From positions 1-64,000 of the forward strand of contig CAVZRO010000035.1 in NCBI GenBank assembly GCA_963777625.1: 64,000 nucleotides of DNA, read 5' to 3'. The notes under the pieces were generated by a model. That model was not told the DNA's origin, did not search any database, and was given only the letters and a program-made list of their open reading frames with translations. This DNA is from DATDIC01 sp963777625. GTDB lineage: Bacteria; Pseudomonadota; Alphaproteobacteria; Acetobacterales; Acetobacteraceae. Below are positions 17,274 through 26,262 of this stretch, piece after piece. Position 1 is the stretch's first letter, and every line of letters starts with the position of its first letter. Made by a program: the position numbers and the translations under genes.

Positions 17274-18668
17274 ATGCCTTCCTCGTCGCCTGACTACGCG
17301 GACGGACTGCCGCCGCCCGAGCGTCGCCGCGCCCTCGCCACCATGGCCATCGCCGTCAGCATGTCCGTGCTCGACTCGGCGATCGCCAACATCGCCCTGC
17401 CCACCATCGCGCATGAGCTGCACGCCACGCCCGCCGGTTCGATCTGGGTGGTCAACGCGTATCAGCTCGCGGTGACGGTATCGCTGCTGCCGCTGGCCTC
17501 GCTGGGCGACATGCTGGGTTACCGCCGGGTCTACTGGGCCGGGTTGGCGGTGTTCACCGCCGCCTCGCTCGGCTGCGCGGTGTCGCATTCGCTGCCCATG
17601 CTGGTGATCGCCCGGGTGGTCCAGGGGCTCGGGGGCGCCGGCATCATGAGCGTCAACACCGCGCTGATACGCTTCATCTTCCCGCGCGCGATGCTGGGGC
17701 GAGCGGTCGGTTTCAACGCCTTCATCGTCGCTACCTCGGCGGCCACCGGCCCGACCGTCGCCGCGGCCATCCTGTCGGTGGCGAGCTGGCACTGGCTGTT
17801 CGCGGTGAATGTTCCGCTCGGCATCATCGCGCTGTGGTTCGCCGCCCGCGCCTTGCCGGCCACGCCGCGCTCCGGCCATCGGTTCGACTGGCTGGGAGCG
17901 GCGCTGAACGCCGCCACGCTGGGCCTGCTGATGATCGCGGTGGACGAGCTGGGGCGCGGCCAGTCGCTGCTGTGGTCGGGCGCGGAGCTGGCGGTGGCGG
18001 CGTTGATCGGCGCGGCGTTCATCAACCGGGAGCGGGCGATGACGGCGCCGATGCTGCCGGTCGATCTGTTCCGCCGCCCGGTGTTCTCGCTGTCGGTGGC
18101 GACGTCGATCTGTTCGTTCACGGCGCAGACGCTGGCCTATGTGTCGCTGCCGTTCCTGTTCGAGGATGTCGGCCATCGCTCGCAGATCATGACCGGGCTG
18201 CTGATAACGCCGTGGCCGGCGATTGTCGTGTTCGTGGCGCCGATTGCCGGGCGGCTGTCGGACCGGTCCTCGCCGGGCTTGCTGGGGGCGATGGGACTGG
18301 GCGTGATGACAGTCGGGCTGGCGACGCTGCTGACGATGCCGGTGGATACCGGCTGGGTGGGGGTGGCGTGGCGGATGGCGCTGAGCGGGTTCGGGTTCGG
18401 GTTCTTCCAATCGCCCAACAACCGGCTGCTGGTGGGCTCCGCCCCGCCGGAGCGCAGCGGGGGGGCGAGCGGGATGCTGTCCACGGCCCGGCTGCTCGGC
18501 CAGACCAACGGCAGCGCGCTGGTGGCGTTGAGCTTCGGGCTGTCGGCGGCGCAGGGGACGGGGATTGCCGGCGGGGTGCGGCTGGCGCTGCTGATCGCGG
18601 TGGTCGCGGCGGGGGCGGCGATGCTGGTGAGCCTGGTACGGCTGCGGCAGTTGGGGGGTGTGCGGTAG
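17274..18668 (+). CDS. MFS drug-efflux transporter, DHA2 (EmrB/QacA-like) type
   Basis: 464-aa inner-membrane proton antiporter with about 14 hydrophobic segments. Family marks: VLDSAIANIALPTI in the first helix (the DHA2 motif D-x-x-IVNVALP), the loop GDMLGYRRVYWAG (motif A), ARVVQGLGGAGIMSVN, and motif C-like GPTVAAAILS in helix 5. The C-terminal half is GC-rich and ends with IAVVAAGAAMLVSLVRLR. Start ATG 17274 (MPSSSPDYADG) is preferred over the upstream ATG 17226, which would overlap the divergent gene. No membrane-fusion protein or regulator is adjacent, so single-component efflux is likely; the substrate is unknown. Confidence 0.88.
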   Translation: MPSSSPDYADGLPPPERRRALATMAIAVSMSVLDSAIANIALPTIAHELHATPAGSIWVVNAYQLAVTVSLLPLASLGDMLGYRRVYWAGLAVFTAASLGCAVSHSLPMLVIARVVQGLGGAGIMSVNTALIRFIFPRAMLGRAVGFNAFIVATSAATGPTVAAAILSVASWHWLFAVNVPLGIIALWFAARALPATPRSGHRFDWLGAALNAATLGLLMIAVDELGRGQSLLWSGAELAVAALIGAAFINRERAMTAPMLPVDLFRRPVFSLSVATSICSFTAQTLAYVSLPFLFEDVGHRSQIMTGLLITPWPAIVVFVAPIAGRLSDRSSPGLLGAMGLGVMTVGLATLLTMPVDTGWVGVAWRMALSGFGFGFFQSPNNRLLVGSAPPERSGGASGMLSTARLLGQTNGSALVALSFGLSAAQGTGIAGGVRLALLIAVVAAGAAMLVSLVRLRQLGGVR

Positions 18669-18711
18669 GGGTTTTGTTTCTACATTGCATCGGGGAAGCG
18701 GCGACATCGGA

Positions 18712-18727
18712 GGTTTCTGTAGAAACC
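18712..18727. promoter_or_regulatory. 16-bp palindrome GGTTTC-TGTA-GAAACC
   Basis: Perfect 6-bp arms GGTTTC/GAAACC sit 17 bases upstream of the ATG at 18744. A further GTTTCTAC lies at 18674-18683. The position fits an operator or leader hairpin for the following membrane-protein gene; no factor is implied. Confidence 0.3.
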
Positions 18728-18743
18728 ACAGGTTGGGGGTACA

Positions 18744-19502
18744 ATGATCAGTGTTGCCTTTGGTTTGGCGGTATTCGTTCTGCTATCTGGCATTGTCCTG
18801 ATTGCATTGCGGCTTCACCCGCGCCTGCCGGAAGGCCATTTGAGCAAGGAGACGCAAGATGCGGTGAAAGTCGGTGTCGGCATGATCGTTGTGCTGAGCG
18901 CGCTGGTGCTTGGCCTGCTGATCGCATCGGTTAAAGGCAGCTTCGATACCGCGGTACGCGATCTCAAGCGATTTTCCACGCAAATCGTTTTGCTGGACCG
19001 TTCGCTGCGCGCCTACGGACCCGAGGCCAGTTCGGCGCGACCACTGCTGGAGCAATATGTGGAGCGAGCGCTGGCCGGAACATGGCCGACCGGCAACAAG
19101 CCGGAGGTGGTCGATGATCCGCGCGCTGAAGAACTGATGTACCGGCTGCAGAACGCCATCCTGGCGCTGGCGCCGGAAAATTCCCGGCAGCGCGCGCTGG
19201 GGGATGAAACGAAGACCGAGGTTCAACGATTGATCGAGCTTCGCTGGACCCTGGTAGAGGAAGCAACCACATCGCTCAACGTCCCGCTGGTGAGCGTGTT
19301 GGTGGTCTGGCTGATGCTGATCTTCGCGAGCTTCGGCTACAACGCGCCGCGCAATGCGCTGGTGGTGACGACATTCATTCTCTGCGCAGCCTCCATTGCC
19401 AGCGCGTTGTTTCTTATAGTGCAGATGGACAGGCCGTTTCAGGGGCTGATCAAGGTCTCTCCGGCGCCGTTGGAGAATGCGCTGGTGGCGATCCGAGAAT
19501 AG
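18744..19502 (+). CDS. DUF4239-like membrane protein
   Basis: 252-aa integral membrane protein of unknown function. Two hydrophobic helices at the N-terminus (about 4-22 and 47-64) and two at the C-terminus (about 186-204 and 212-232) enclose a helical hydrophilic domain with LRAYGPEASSARPLLEQYV. This is the arrangement of the bestrophin-like DUF4239 family. ATG 18744 follows GGGGG. It is alone, with a palindrome upstream and the yidB-like gene 127 bases downstream. Confidence 0.75.
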   Translation: MISVAFGLAVFVLLSGIVLIALRLHPRLPEGHLSKETQDAVKVGVGMIVVLSALVLGLLIASVKGSFDTAVRDLKRFSTQIVLLDRSLRAYGPEASSARPLLEQYVERALAGTWPTGNKPEVVDDPRAEELMYRLQNAILALAPENSRQRALGDETKTEVQRLIELRWTLVEEATTSLNVPLVSVLVVWLMLIFASFGYNAPRNALVVTTFILCAASIASALFLIVQMDRPFQGLIKVSPAPLENALVAIRE

Positions 19503-19629
19503 CGCAACGACGTGGCTGTCCAGTGTGCGCGATGGGCACCTGCGAGCCGGTCAAACCTTGGCGATTTATCTGGACTCGCGCAGTGGAAGTAGTATGGCAT
19601 TGGCCGGGTCGTGCTCGAAGGAGGCGAGG

Positions 19630-20118
19630 ATGGGACTTTTTGACGATGCGGTTCCGGGTGGAAGCATCGCGACACCTGTAATGATTGCACTTGGCACTCT
19701 TCTCGTCGGCAAGATGATGGGCGGCATTGGCGGTGGGGCGTCGGCACAGGCACCGGCGGCGCCATCCGCCGCGCCCGGTGGACTGCCGGGGGGGATACCG
19801 GGGGGAATGGGTCAGCCGCAGCAGGACGGCGGACTGATGGGCGGACTGGGGGGATTGCTGAACCGGCTGACCAGTGCAGGTCACGGCGACGCCGTCTCGT
19901 CCTGGGTCGGCTCCGGCGCCAATGCGCCGATTCCCCCGCAGGGGCTCAGTACGGCTCTGGGTCAGACAACTATCAGTGACCTGGCTCAGCGCAGCGGCAT
20001 GAGCGAGCAGGACCTTCTCGCGCAGCTTGCCCGCGTGCTGCCCGGGGTGGTCGACAAACTGACCCCCGGCGGCCGCATTCCCGGCGATGCGGAAGTCCGG
20101 TCGGCGTTCGGTCGATAG
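19630..20118 (+). CDS. yidB: YidB family (DUF937) protein
   Basis: 162-aa protein with a hydrophobic/glycine-rich N-terminus (MIALGTLLVGKMMGGIGGG), a Pro/Ala/Gly-rich linker, and a C-terminal DUF937/YidB core: GGLGGLLNRLTSAGHGDAV, SSWVGSGAN, ISDLAQRSGMSEQDLLAQL, LPGVVDKLTPGGRIP. Role unknown; YidB proteins are small and widespread. Start ATG 19630 is fixed by GGAGG a few bases upstream. It is followed directly by a strong hairpin. Confidence 0.88.
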   Translation: MGLFDDAVPGGSIATPVMIALGTLLVGKMMGGIGGGASAQAPAAPSAAPGGLPGGIPGGMGQPQQDGGLMGGLGGLLNRLTSAGHGDAVSSWVGSGANAPIPPQGLSTALGQTTISDLAQRSGMSEQDLLAQLARVLPGVVDKLTPGGRIPGDAEVRSAFGR

Positions 20119-20125
20119 AGCGATC

Positions 20126-20163
20126 GGCTGGAGTGCATTCAGCGGACTGACTGCACTCCAGCC
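20126..20163 (+). terminator. strong stem-loop after yidB
   Basis: A perfect 12-bp stem GGCTGGAGTGCA / TGCACTCCAGCC with a 14-base loop starts eight bases after the yidB stop, followed by CTGTATTTG. Because the gene on the other side runs towards it, it may serve as a bidirectional terminator. Confidence 0.6.
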
Positions 20164-20196
20164 CTGTATTTGCCGCGCCAGCAGCGCGACGTGGTT

Positions 20197-20451
20197 TCAG
20201 ACGCGCCGGTGCACGATCGCGTGATAGATGAACAACACGATGATCGCGCCGACGATAGCGACAATCATGCTGTAGATATTGAGACCAGTGACTCCGCTGG
20301 CGCCGAACGCGGAGAACACGAAGCCGCCGACGATCGCGCCGATGATGCCGAGCACGATATCGAGGATTAGTCCTTCGCCACTCTTGTTGACTATCTTGCT
20401 GGCGATGAAGCCGGCGATCAGGCCAAGGATCAGCCACGCAATTATCGACAT
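20197..20451 (-). CDS. GlsB/YeaQ/YmgE-family stress membrane protein
   Basis: 84-aa hydrophobic protein with three membrane segments and the family pattern IIAWLILGLIAGFIASKI, GLILDIVLGIIGAIVGGF and IYSMIVAIVGAIIVLFIYH. These small inner-membrane proteins (transglycosylase-associated family) are commonly induced by stress; their action is unknown. Start ATG 20451. Convergent with yidB. Confidence 0.9.
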   Translation of the reverse strand: MSIIAWLILGLIAGFIASKIVNKSGEGLILDIVLGIIGAIVGGFVFSAFGASGVTGLNIYSMIVAIVGAIIVLFIYHAIVHRRV

Positions 20452-20763
20452 CCGATTCGCTCCCTCTGGTCAGCAGCTCATTCTAGTTGCTTCCACGATC
20501 CATTGAAACGGGGAATGGCTGGGGCGCGGGCAGCGGATCATACGCCCTGGTCAGCTTCGCGATCCCCGGTCAGGCCCGATCTGTTTTATTACCAGCCGGT
20601 CGAGAGGCTGACTCGCCCTGACGCGGTCGCGGCTGCATGGACTGTCGGTGGAGTCCCGGAATTCCGCGCTTTTCGCCTGGGTTGCGGCCGCCGGAATGAT
20701 GGAGCGGAAGGAGGGCGGGGATGACGAGATGGGCGCGGGCATGACGAGCCTGCGCCCGGCGAA
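20452..20763. other. intergenic region without a gene
   Basis: 312 bp between the GlsB-like gene and ackA. It contains degenerate palindromic-repeat material around 20660-20757 (GGAATTCCGCGC, GCGGGGATGACGAG, GCGCGGGCATGACGAG). I see no coding sequence or RNA gene in it. Confidence 0.5.
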
Positions 20764-21963
20764 TCAATGTCCGCGGCGGTTGGTGTGATCGCTGGCCACG
20801 GTCAGCGCGTGGCGGGCGATCATGATTTCCTCGTCGGTGGGGATGACGCGCACCGTCACGCGGCTGTCGGGCGTGCTGATCACCGCGTCGCCGCGGTCGT
20901 TGGCCGCGCTGTCGAGGCGGATGCCGAGCCAGGACAGGTGCTCGCAGGCGGCGGCGCGGATCGGGGCGGCGTGCTCGCCGATGCCGGCGGTGAAGACAAG
21001 CCCGTCGAGGCCGCCCAGCGAGCTTGCCAGCGCGCCGGTTTCGCGCGCCAGGCGGAACACGAACAGCTCGATCGCCTCGCGCGCCGGTGCGGCGTTGGTC
21101 GCCAGCAATTCGCGCATGTCGCCGGACAGGCCGGAGACGCCGAGCAGGCCGGATTGCTTGTAGAGCAGGTCCTCGACCTGTTTGGCCGATAGTTTCATCT
21201 GCTCGATCAGGTGCAGCACGACACCGGGATCGAGCGTGCCGCACCGGGTGCCCATCACCAGGCCATCGAGCGCGGTGAAGCTCATGGTGGTGTCCACGCT
21301 GCGCCCATCGTGCATCGCGCACAGGCTGGCGCCGTTGCCGAGATGCGCGACGATGGTTCGGCCGGCGGCCAGCTCCGGCGCCAGTTCACGCAGTCGGCCG
21401 GCAATGAACTCATATGATATGCCATGAAACCCATAGCGACGGACGCCTGCCGCGGCGAACCGCGCTGGCAGCGCGAAACGCGTGGCCACCGCCGGCATGG
21501 TGCGGTGGAACGCGGTATCGAAGCAGGCGACCTGCGCCAGTTGGGGGCGCGCGGCGGCGATGGCGCGGATCGGCGAAAGATTGTGCGGCTGATGCAGCGG
21601 CGCGAGCGGGATGAGCGCCTCCATCCGCCGCATCACGTCGGGGTCAATACGGACGGGGCGGTCGAAACTGTCACCGCCATGCACGATGCGGTGGCCCACC
21701 ACGCGAAGTGCGTCGGCGCCGAGATGATGGTCGACGAAATCGAGCAGCGTGCCGAGCAGTTCCTCGTGCGACGCGGCGGGGTTGGGCCATTTGCGTTCCT
21801 GGGCGACGGTGCCGGTCTGGTCGTGCGCGATGAAATGCGGGGCGGTGCCGATCCCTTCCACCTGGCCGTGGGCGGCCGGGTGCAGCGTGCCGGCCTGGAG
21901 CCCGTACAGGGCGAACTTGATGCTGGAAGAGCCGGCGTTGATCGCCAGCACGGCCTGCTGCAA
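20764..21963 (-). CDS. ackA: acetate kinase
   Basis: Reversible phosphotransfer between acetyl phosphate and ADP, giving acetate and ATP. About 400 aa, normal length. ASKHA-fold motifs are all present: AINAGSSSIKFALYG at the N-terminus, HRIVHGGD, ACFDTAFH, GFHGISYEFIA, AHLGNGASLCA, GTRCGTLDPG and FTAGIGEHAAPIR. There is no ATG at the conserved N-terminus: TTG 21963 (12 bases after the upstream stop) or GTG 21951 are the likely starts, so translation is probably coupled to the CBS-BON gene. Last gene of the operon phosphoketolase - CBS/BON - acetate kinase, which explains its job: harvesting ATP from acetyl phosphate. Confidence 0.93.
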   Translation of the reverse strand: MQQAVLAINAGSSSIKFALYGLQAGTLHPAAHGQVEGIGTAPHFIAHDQTGTVAQERKWPNPAASHEELLGTLLDFVDHHLGADALRVVGHRIVHGGDSFDRPVRIDPDVMRRMEALIPLAPLHQPHNLSPIRAIAAARPQLAQVACFDTAFHRTMPAVATRFALPARFAAAGVRRYGFHGISYEFIAGRLRELAPELAAGRTIVAHLGNGASLCAMHDGRSVDTTMSFTALDGLVMGTRCGTLDPGVVLHLIEQMKLSAKQVEDLLYKQSGLLGVSGLSGDMRELLATNAAPAREAIELFVFRLARETGALASSLGGLDGLVFTAGIGEHAAPIRAAACEHLSWLGIRLDSAANDRGDAVISTPDSRVTVRVIPTDEEIMIARHALTVASDHTNRRGH

Positions 21964-21977
21964 GGGGGTGTTCGCGT

Positions 21978-22700
21978 TCAGGAGGGTTGGCTTTCGTCGT
22001 CGGGGCCGGCGAGCACCATTCCGGTATTTGGTTCCACGCACACCAGCCGGTTTTCCACCCGCTTCACGCCGGGCACGTTTTCCGCCACCACGCGCAGCGC
22101 ATCGCGTTCACGGACATCGAACACCACGCCGTCCAGGTCCACGATCCCGTCGGTGACAGCGACGGTGACGGAGCGTTTCGGTGCCCAGGGCTGGCTGGCG
22201 AGTTCCTTGAGGATCGCCTCGCGGATGGCGGCATCGGCGGCGGAGGCAGCGGGGGTGTCCAACTGCCTGGCGAGCGCGCCCAGCAGGTCGCTGCGGCTGA
22301 TGATGCCGACCACCACCTCATCGCGGGTGACAGGCAGGCGCTTGACGCGCCGGCTGCGCATCAACTCCGCCACCTCGGAGAGCGGGGCGGTTTCCGTGAC
22401 ACTGATCACGTCAGGGGTCATGACATCGGCGACGCGGCGGCCGTGCGTCTGCACGTAATCGCCGGCGAGGCGGCCGGGGGTGAAGATGATGGAGAGCCAG
22501 CCGGCACGCGGCCCATCGGTGCCGGTTTCGACGCGGCGGATCAGGTCGCCCTCGGTCAGCACGCCGACCGGGCGGCCGCCGGTGTCGAGCACGGGCAGGC
22601 CGCTGATGCGGCGATCTATCATCAGGCGCACCGCCTGCGACAGCGGCGCGTCGGGGCTGACTGCAACCACGTTGCGGGTCATGACGTCGGCGGCGTTCAT
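21978..22700 (-). CDS. two-CBS-domain plus BON-domain protein
   Basis: 240 aa. The first CBS repeat (ADVMTRNVVAVSPDAPLSQA to GVLTEGDLIRR) covers about residues 3-58, and the second (VADVMTPDVISVTETAPLSEV to GIISRSDLLGAL) about 90-148. A C-terminal BON domain (VTVAVTDGIVDLDGVVFD, then NVPGVKRVENRL) covers about 170-230. CBS pairs bind adenine nucleotides; BON often binds membranes or phospholipid. Start ATG 22700 follows GGAG. It lies between phosphoketolase and acetate kinase, so an energy-sensing role in that pathway is a reasonable inference, not shown. Confidence 0.88.
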   Translation of the reverse strand: MNAADVMTRNVVAVSPDAPLSQAVRLMIDRRISGLPVLDTGGRPVGVLTEGDLIRRVETGTDGPRAGWLSIIFTPGRLAGDYVQTHGRRVADVMTPDVISVTETAPLSEVAELMRSRRVKRLPVTRDEVVVGIISRSDLLGALARQLDTPAASAADAAIREAILKELASQPWAPKRSVTVAVTDGIVDLDGVVFDVRERDALRVVAENVPGVKRVENRLVCVEPNTGMVLAGPDDESQPS

Positions 22701-22815
22701 GTCTGGCTCCGGGTGGGGACTGGATGGTGGAAGGTTAGGACATGATCGCGGCAAGCTGAAGCGGGTCGGCGATGAGGTTGCGAAAGGAAGACGTGGGTGG
22801 CCGGGACGGGTGCGT

Positions 22816-22855
22816 TGATGGCCGGGACAAGCCTGGACAAGCCCGGCCATGACGA
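22816..22855. repeat. family B palindromic repeat
   Basis: GATGGCCGGGACAAGCC…GGACAAGCCCGGCCATGACG: arms GGCCGGG/CCCGGCC around two tandem GACAAGC units. It sits in the 199-bp gap between the phosphoketolase and CBS-BON genes, where it could form a stem-loop in the operon mRNA. Confidence 0.75.
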
Positions 22856-22899
22856 TGGGGGCCGAGGGGGCCGGCGGTGACGAAAGGGGCCGGTGCGCG

Positions 22900-25251
22900 T
22901 CAATGCGGCGGGCGCCAGCCGGAGATTTCCGGCATGTCCTCGCCGTGCTGGTTGATGTAGGCCTTGTGGGCGGTGAGGATGGTTTCGAAACGGCTGACCA
23001 GATCTCCGGCCTCGGAGCGCAGGCGGGCGGTGCGGTGCAGCGCCTCGATCGCCAGATGGTAGCGGCTGATCCCGTTCATCACCAGCATGTCGAACGGCGT
23101 GGTGGTGGTGCCTTCCTCGTTGTATCCTTTTACATGGAACCTGTCCGGCCGCGATCGACGGTAGATCAGCTCGTGGATCACCCCCGGATAGCCGTGGAAG
23201 GCGAAGACGACCGGCGCGGCGTGGGTGAACAACTCCTCGAAGGAGCTTTCGTCCATGGCGTGCGGATGTTCGCCTTTGGATTCCAAGGTCAGCAGGTCCA
23301 CCACGTTCACCATGCGGATTTTCAGGGCGGGGATGGTTTCGCGCAGCAGGAACGCGGCGGCGACGGTCTCGCGCGTGGGGATGTCGCCGGCAGCGGCGAG
23401 AACGATGTCGGGCTCGCCCTGGCAGGACGCCCACTCCCAGATCGAGGCGCCGCGGGCGCAGTGCTGTCGTGCCGCCTCCATGTCCAGCCACTGCCATTGC
23501 GGCTTTTTCGACGCCACGACGAGGTTCACGTAGCCCTCGCTGCGCAGGCAGTGGTCCATGATGGACAGCAGGCAGTTGGCGTCCGGCGGCAGGTAGATGC
23601 GGATCTCGGAGGCCTTCTTCGTCAGCATGGTGTTGATGAAGGTGGGGCCCTGGTGGCTGTAGCCGTTATGGTCCTGTTCCCAGACATGGCTGGTAAGCAG
23701 GTAGTTGAGCGACGCAACCGTTTTGCGCCAGGGCAGGTCGGCGGCCATCTTCTGCCATTTGGCGTACTGGCCCATCATGGAATCGATGATGCTGATGAAG
23801 GCTTCGTAGCAGGCCATCACGCCATGACGGCCGGACAGCAGATAGGCTTCCAGCCAGCCCTCGCAGCAATGCTCGGACAGGATTTCCGTCACCCGGCCGT
23901 CGCGGGCCAGGCTCACGTCGCTGTCGATGAGCGGCAGGTTCCAGGCGCGACTGGTGGCCTGGAACACGGCGCCGAGCCGGTTGGAATTGGTTTCATCCGG
24001 GCAGAACAGGCGGAAATTGTGCGGATTGGCGCGGAACACGTCGCGCAGCCAGCCCCCCAGCACGCCGGTGTTCTCGGCCTGGGCGGCGCCGGGATAAGCA
24101 AGCTCGACCGCGTGCGGCCCGGCATCCGGCAGCTCGAGCGGGCGTTTCAGCAGCCCGCCATTGGCATGCGGCGTGCGGCCGAGCGCGCGCTCCGGGCGCG
24201 GCAATACCGCGGTGATGGGGGCGATGGGGTTGCCCTGGTCGTCGAACAGCTCCTGCGGGCGATAGCTGCGCAGCCAGGTTTCCAGGATGGCGAGATGGGC
24301 CGGATTGGTGCGGGGATCCTCGATCGGCACCTGGTGGCAGCGGAACGTGCCGACGAGGGGCTTGCCGTCGAGCGTGGCGGGGCAGGTCATTCCCTTGGGG
24401 GTGCGCAGCACGATCATCGGCCAGCCGGCGTAGTCGGGCGCGGTGTCGCCGCCGCGGGCGCGGGCGCGGGCGCGCAAACGGGTGACCTCGGCGTGCGCCC
24501 AGTCCAGCGCCTCCGCCAGCGGAGCGTGCACGGCCGCGGGCGAATCGCCGGCGACTTCGCGCATGACCCAGCCGCAGCCGTGCATGTAGGCGGACAGCTC
24601 GTCGGAGGTCATGCGAGCGTAGAGCGTGGGGCCGGATAGTTTCACGCCGTTCAGATGCAGGATGGGCAGCACCGTCCCGTCGCGCCGCGTATCCATGAAC
24701 TTGCCACAATGCCAAGAGCCGGCGAGTGGGCCGGTTTCGGCCTCGCCGTCGCCGACGACGCAGGCCACGATCAGCTCGGGATTGTCCAGCGCGGCGCCGA
24801 ACGCGTGCACCAACGAATAGCCCAGCTCGCCGCCTTCATGGATGGCTCCGGGCGTGAGAGCGGTGAGATGGCTGGGGAAACCGTTCGGCCAGGAGAACGC
24901 GCGGATCAACTGCGCCATGCCGGCGGCGTCGCGGCGATACTCCGGATAGATTTCGCCCAGCGTCGCTTCCAGCCAGAGGCAGCCGAGGATGGCGGGCGCA
25001 CCATGTCCGGGGCCGATCATGAGCATCATCTCGGCGTCGGTGTCCTGGATCAGGCGCGAGAGGTGGGCGTAGACCAGGTTGAGCCCCGGCTGGGTGCCCC
25101 AATGGCCGAGCAGGCGGGGCTTGATGTGCTCCGCCTTCAGCGGCGCGGTGAGCCGCGTGTTGTCGCGCAGATAGATCTGCGCTGCACCGAGGAAGTTGGC
25201 CGCACGGACGAACGTGTCGAGCTGCGCGATGCGCTCCTGCGACAATGGCAT
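22900..25251 (-). CDS. xfp: xylulose-5-phosphate/fructose-6-phosphate phosphoketolase
   Basis: Thiamine-diphosphate enzyme that splits xylulose 5-phosphate (and/or fructose 6-phosphate) with phosphate into acetyl phosphate and a shorter sugar phosphate. 783 aa, the normal length. Motifs: GHWGTQPGLNLVYAHL and GPGHGAPA in the N-terminal domain, the ThDP-binding GDGEAETGPLAGSWH, HLNGVKLSGPT, HSHQGP-type sequence (GYSHQGPTFIN), and FHGYPGVIHELIYRR near the end. Start ATG 25251 follows GGAGA. First gene of the phosphoketolase/CBS-BON/acetate kinase operon. This bypass is common in acetic-acid bacteria, in line with the suggested host group. Confidence 0.95.
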   Translation of the reverse strand: MPLSQERIAQLDTFVRAANFLGAAQIYLRDNTRLTAPLKAEHIKPRLLGHWGTQPGLNLVYAHLSRLIQDTDAEMMLMIGPGHGAPAILGCLWLEATLGEIYPEYRRDAAGMAQLIRAFSWPNGFPSHLTALTPGAIHEGGELGYSLVHAFGAALDNPELIVACVVGDGEAETGPLAGSWHCGKFMDTRRDGTVLPILHLNGVKLSGPTLYARMTSDELSAYMHGCGWVMREVAGDSPAAVHAPLAEALDWAHAEVTRLRARARARGGDTAPDYAGWPMIVLRTPKGMTCPATLDGKPLVGTFRCHQVPIEDPRTNPAHLAILETWLRSYRPQELFDDQGNPIAPITAVLPRPERALGRTPHANGGLLKRPLELPDAGPHAVELAYPGAAQAENTGVLGGWLRDVFRANPHNFRLFCPDETNSNRLGAVFQATSRAWNLPLIDSDVSLARDGRVTEILSEHCCEGWLEAYLLSGRHGVMACYEAFISIIDSMMGQYAKWQKMAADLPWRKTVASLNYLLTSHVWEQDHNGYSHQGPTFINTMLTKKASEIRIYLPPDANCLLSIMDHCLRSEGYVNLVVASKKPQWQWLDMEAARQHCARGASIWEWASCQGEPDIVLAAAGDIPTRETVAAAFLLRETIPALKIRMVNVVDLLTLESKGEHPHAMDESSFEELFTHAAPVVFAFHGYPGVIHELIYRRSRPDRFHVKGYNEEGTTTTPFDMLVMNGISRYHLAIEALHRTARLRSEAGDLVSRFETILTAHKAYINQHGEDMPEISGWRPPH

Positions 25252-25389
25252 GGCCGGTCTCCGTTTTGCTTGGTGTCGCTTAGCCGATGGCGTGCACGCT
25301 GGCGCGCGCGGCAGGATCACGGTTCAGTGACCCGATCTCATGCGGCTGCTGCAATGTCATGGCCGGCGGCCCGATTGTCGGGCCGGTGG

Positions 25390-26046
25390 TTACATGAAGG
25401 TTGCAAGCAGGATGACGACGACGGCGGCGAGCGACAGCAGCAGCAGGGCGCGTAGGGCGGAGACCATCCGCGGATGAGTCATGTCCGGATGCAGATGCTT
25501 GTGGCCCGTCAGCATCGGCAGCACCAGGTTGTGCCGTTTTACGATTGCATAAGCGAGGATCGCCAGCAGATGCAGCGCGATGGCCGCGAGCAGCGCGTTC
25601 CACAGGGTAGTATGGAGGCGCTCGATCAGGTTGGCGACCGGCGCCGGCATGATTTCGGTGAACGGCCCCTCGTCGGCGATGTCGTTGTTGACGTAAAGAC
25701 CGGTGAGGCTCTGCGCCAGCAACAGCAGGATCATCACCAGCACCATCCAGCCGCCGGCGGCGTTATGGCCGACCTGGCGGTCGGGTTCGCGATGATGCAG
25801 GCGCGCGAGGTGCCGCAGCGCGCCGAAAGGTGAGCCGAGGAAGTGCGAGAACCGCGCGGTCTGGCTGCCGAAGACGCCCCAGGCGATGCGGAACAGCACC
25901 AGGGCCAGCAGGGCCTCGCCGGCCCAGGCGTGCCATTGCATCCAGTCGAGCCGCACGGTCACGTAGCAGGCGGCGACGAGAACGACGGCGCACCAGTGGA
26001 ACAGGCGCGTGGGGGCATCCCACACGAGAATCCGGCGGCGATTCAT
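25390..26046 (-). CDS. diheme cytochrome b561-type membrane protein
   Basis: 218-aa inner-membrane cytochrome b, of the prokaryotic b561/Ni-Fe-hydrogenase b-subunit group. It has hydrophobic helices with heme-ligand histidines: RLFHWCAVVLV, WHAWAGEALLA, and HTTLWNALLAAIALHLLAI. A further HKHLHPDM follows TGHK near the C-terminus, then a last helix. It likely passes electrons between quinol and a periplasmic or soluble partner, as in similar b-type proteins paired with cytochrome c. No such partner gene is adjacent. Start ATG 26046; 138 bases separate it from the phosphoketolase gene. Confidence 0.83.
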   Translation of the reverse strand: MNRRRILVWDAPTRLFHWCAVVLVAACYVTVRLDWMQWHAWAGEALLALVLFRIAWGVFGSQTARFSHFLGSPFGALRHLARLHHREPDRQVGHNAAGGWMVLVMILLLLAQSLTGLYVNNDIADEGPFTEIMPAPVANLIERLHTTLWNALLAAIALHLLAILAYAIVKRHNLVLPMLTGHKHLHPDMTHPRMVSALRALLLLSLAAVVVILLATFM

Positions 26047-26165
26047 GGCGCGCAGTGTGGGCAGACGCGGCGCGTCGGGGAAGAGGCGGTGTGGTCGGGG
26101 CGGGTCGGCGTGCCTTCCCGGCGGGTAGCGGCGTGGCATGACGCGGTCGCGTGCATGGGCGGCGT

Positions 26166-26211
26166 TGGATTCCCGCTTTCGCGGGAATGACGGGGAACGG
26201 GGATGGGTCTG
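26166..26211. repeat. family A palindromic repeat with GGGAACGGGGATGGGTCTGC tail
   Basis: GGATTCCCGCTTTCGCGGG palindrome followed by AATGACGGGGAACGGG and ATGGGTCTGC. The same tail follows the palindromes at 29424 and 47992, so it is part of a longer conserved unit. It lies in the 216-bp gap between the cytochrome b and porin genes. Confidence 0.8.
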
Positions 26212-26262
26212 CGAGGGGGGCGGGCAGGAGCGCACCCGGTTCGCTATGTTGGCTATTCGTGG

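Noticed and set aside
22849..24639. Long + strand frame opposite phosphoketolase
   Set aside because: Antisense shadow of xfp, whose motifs are complete.
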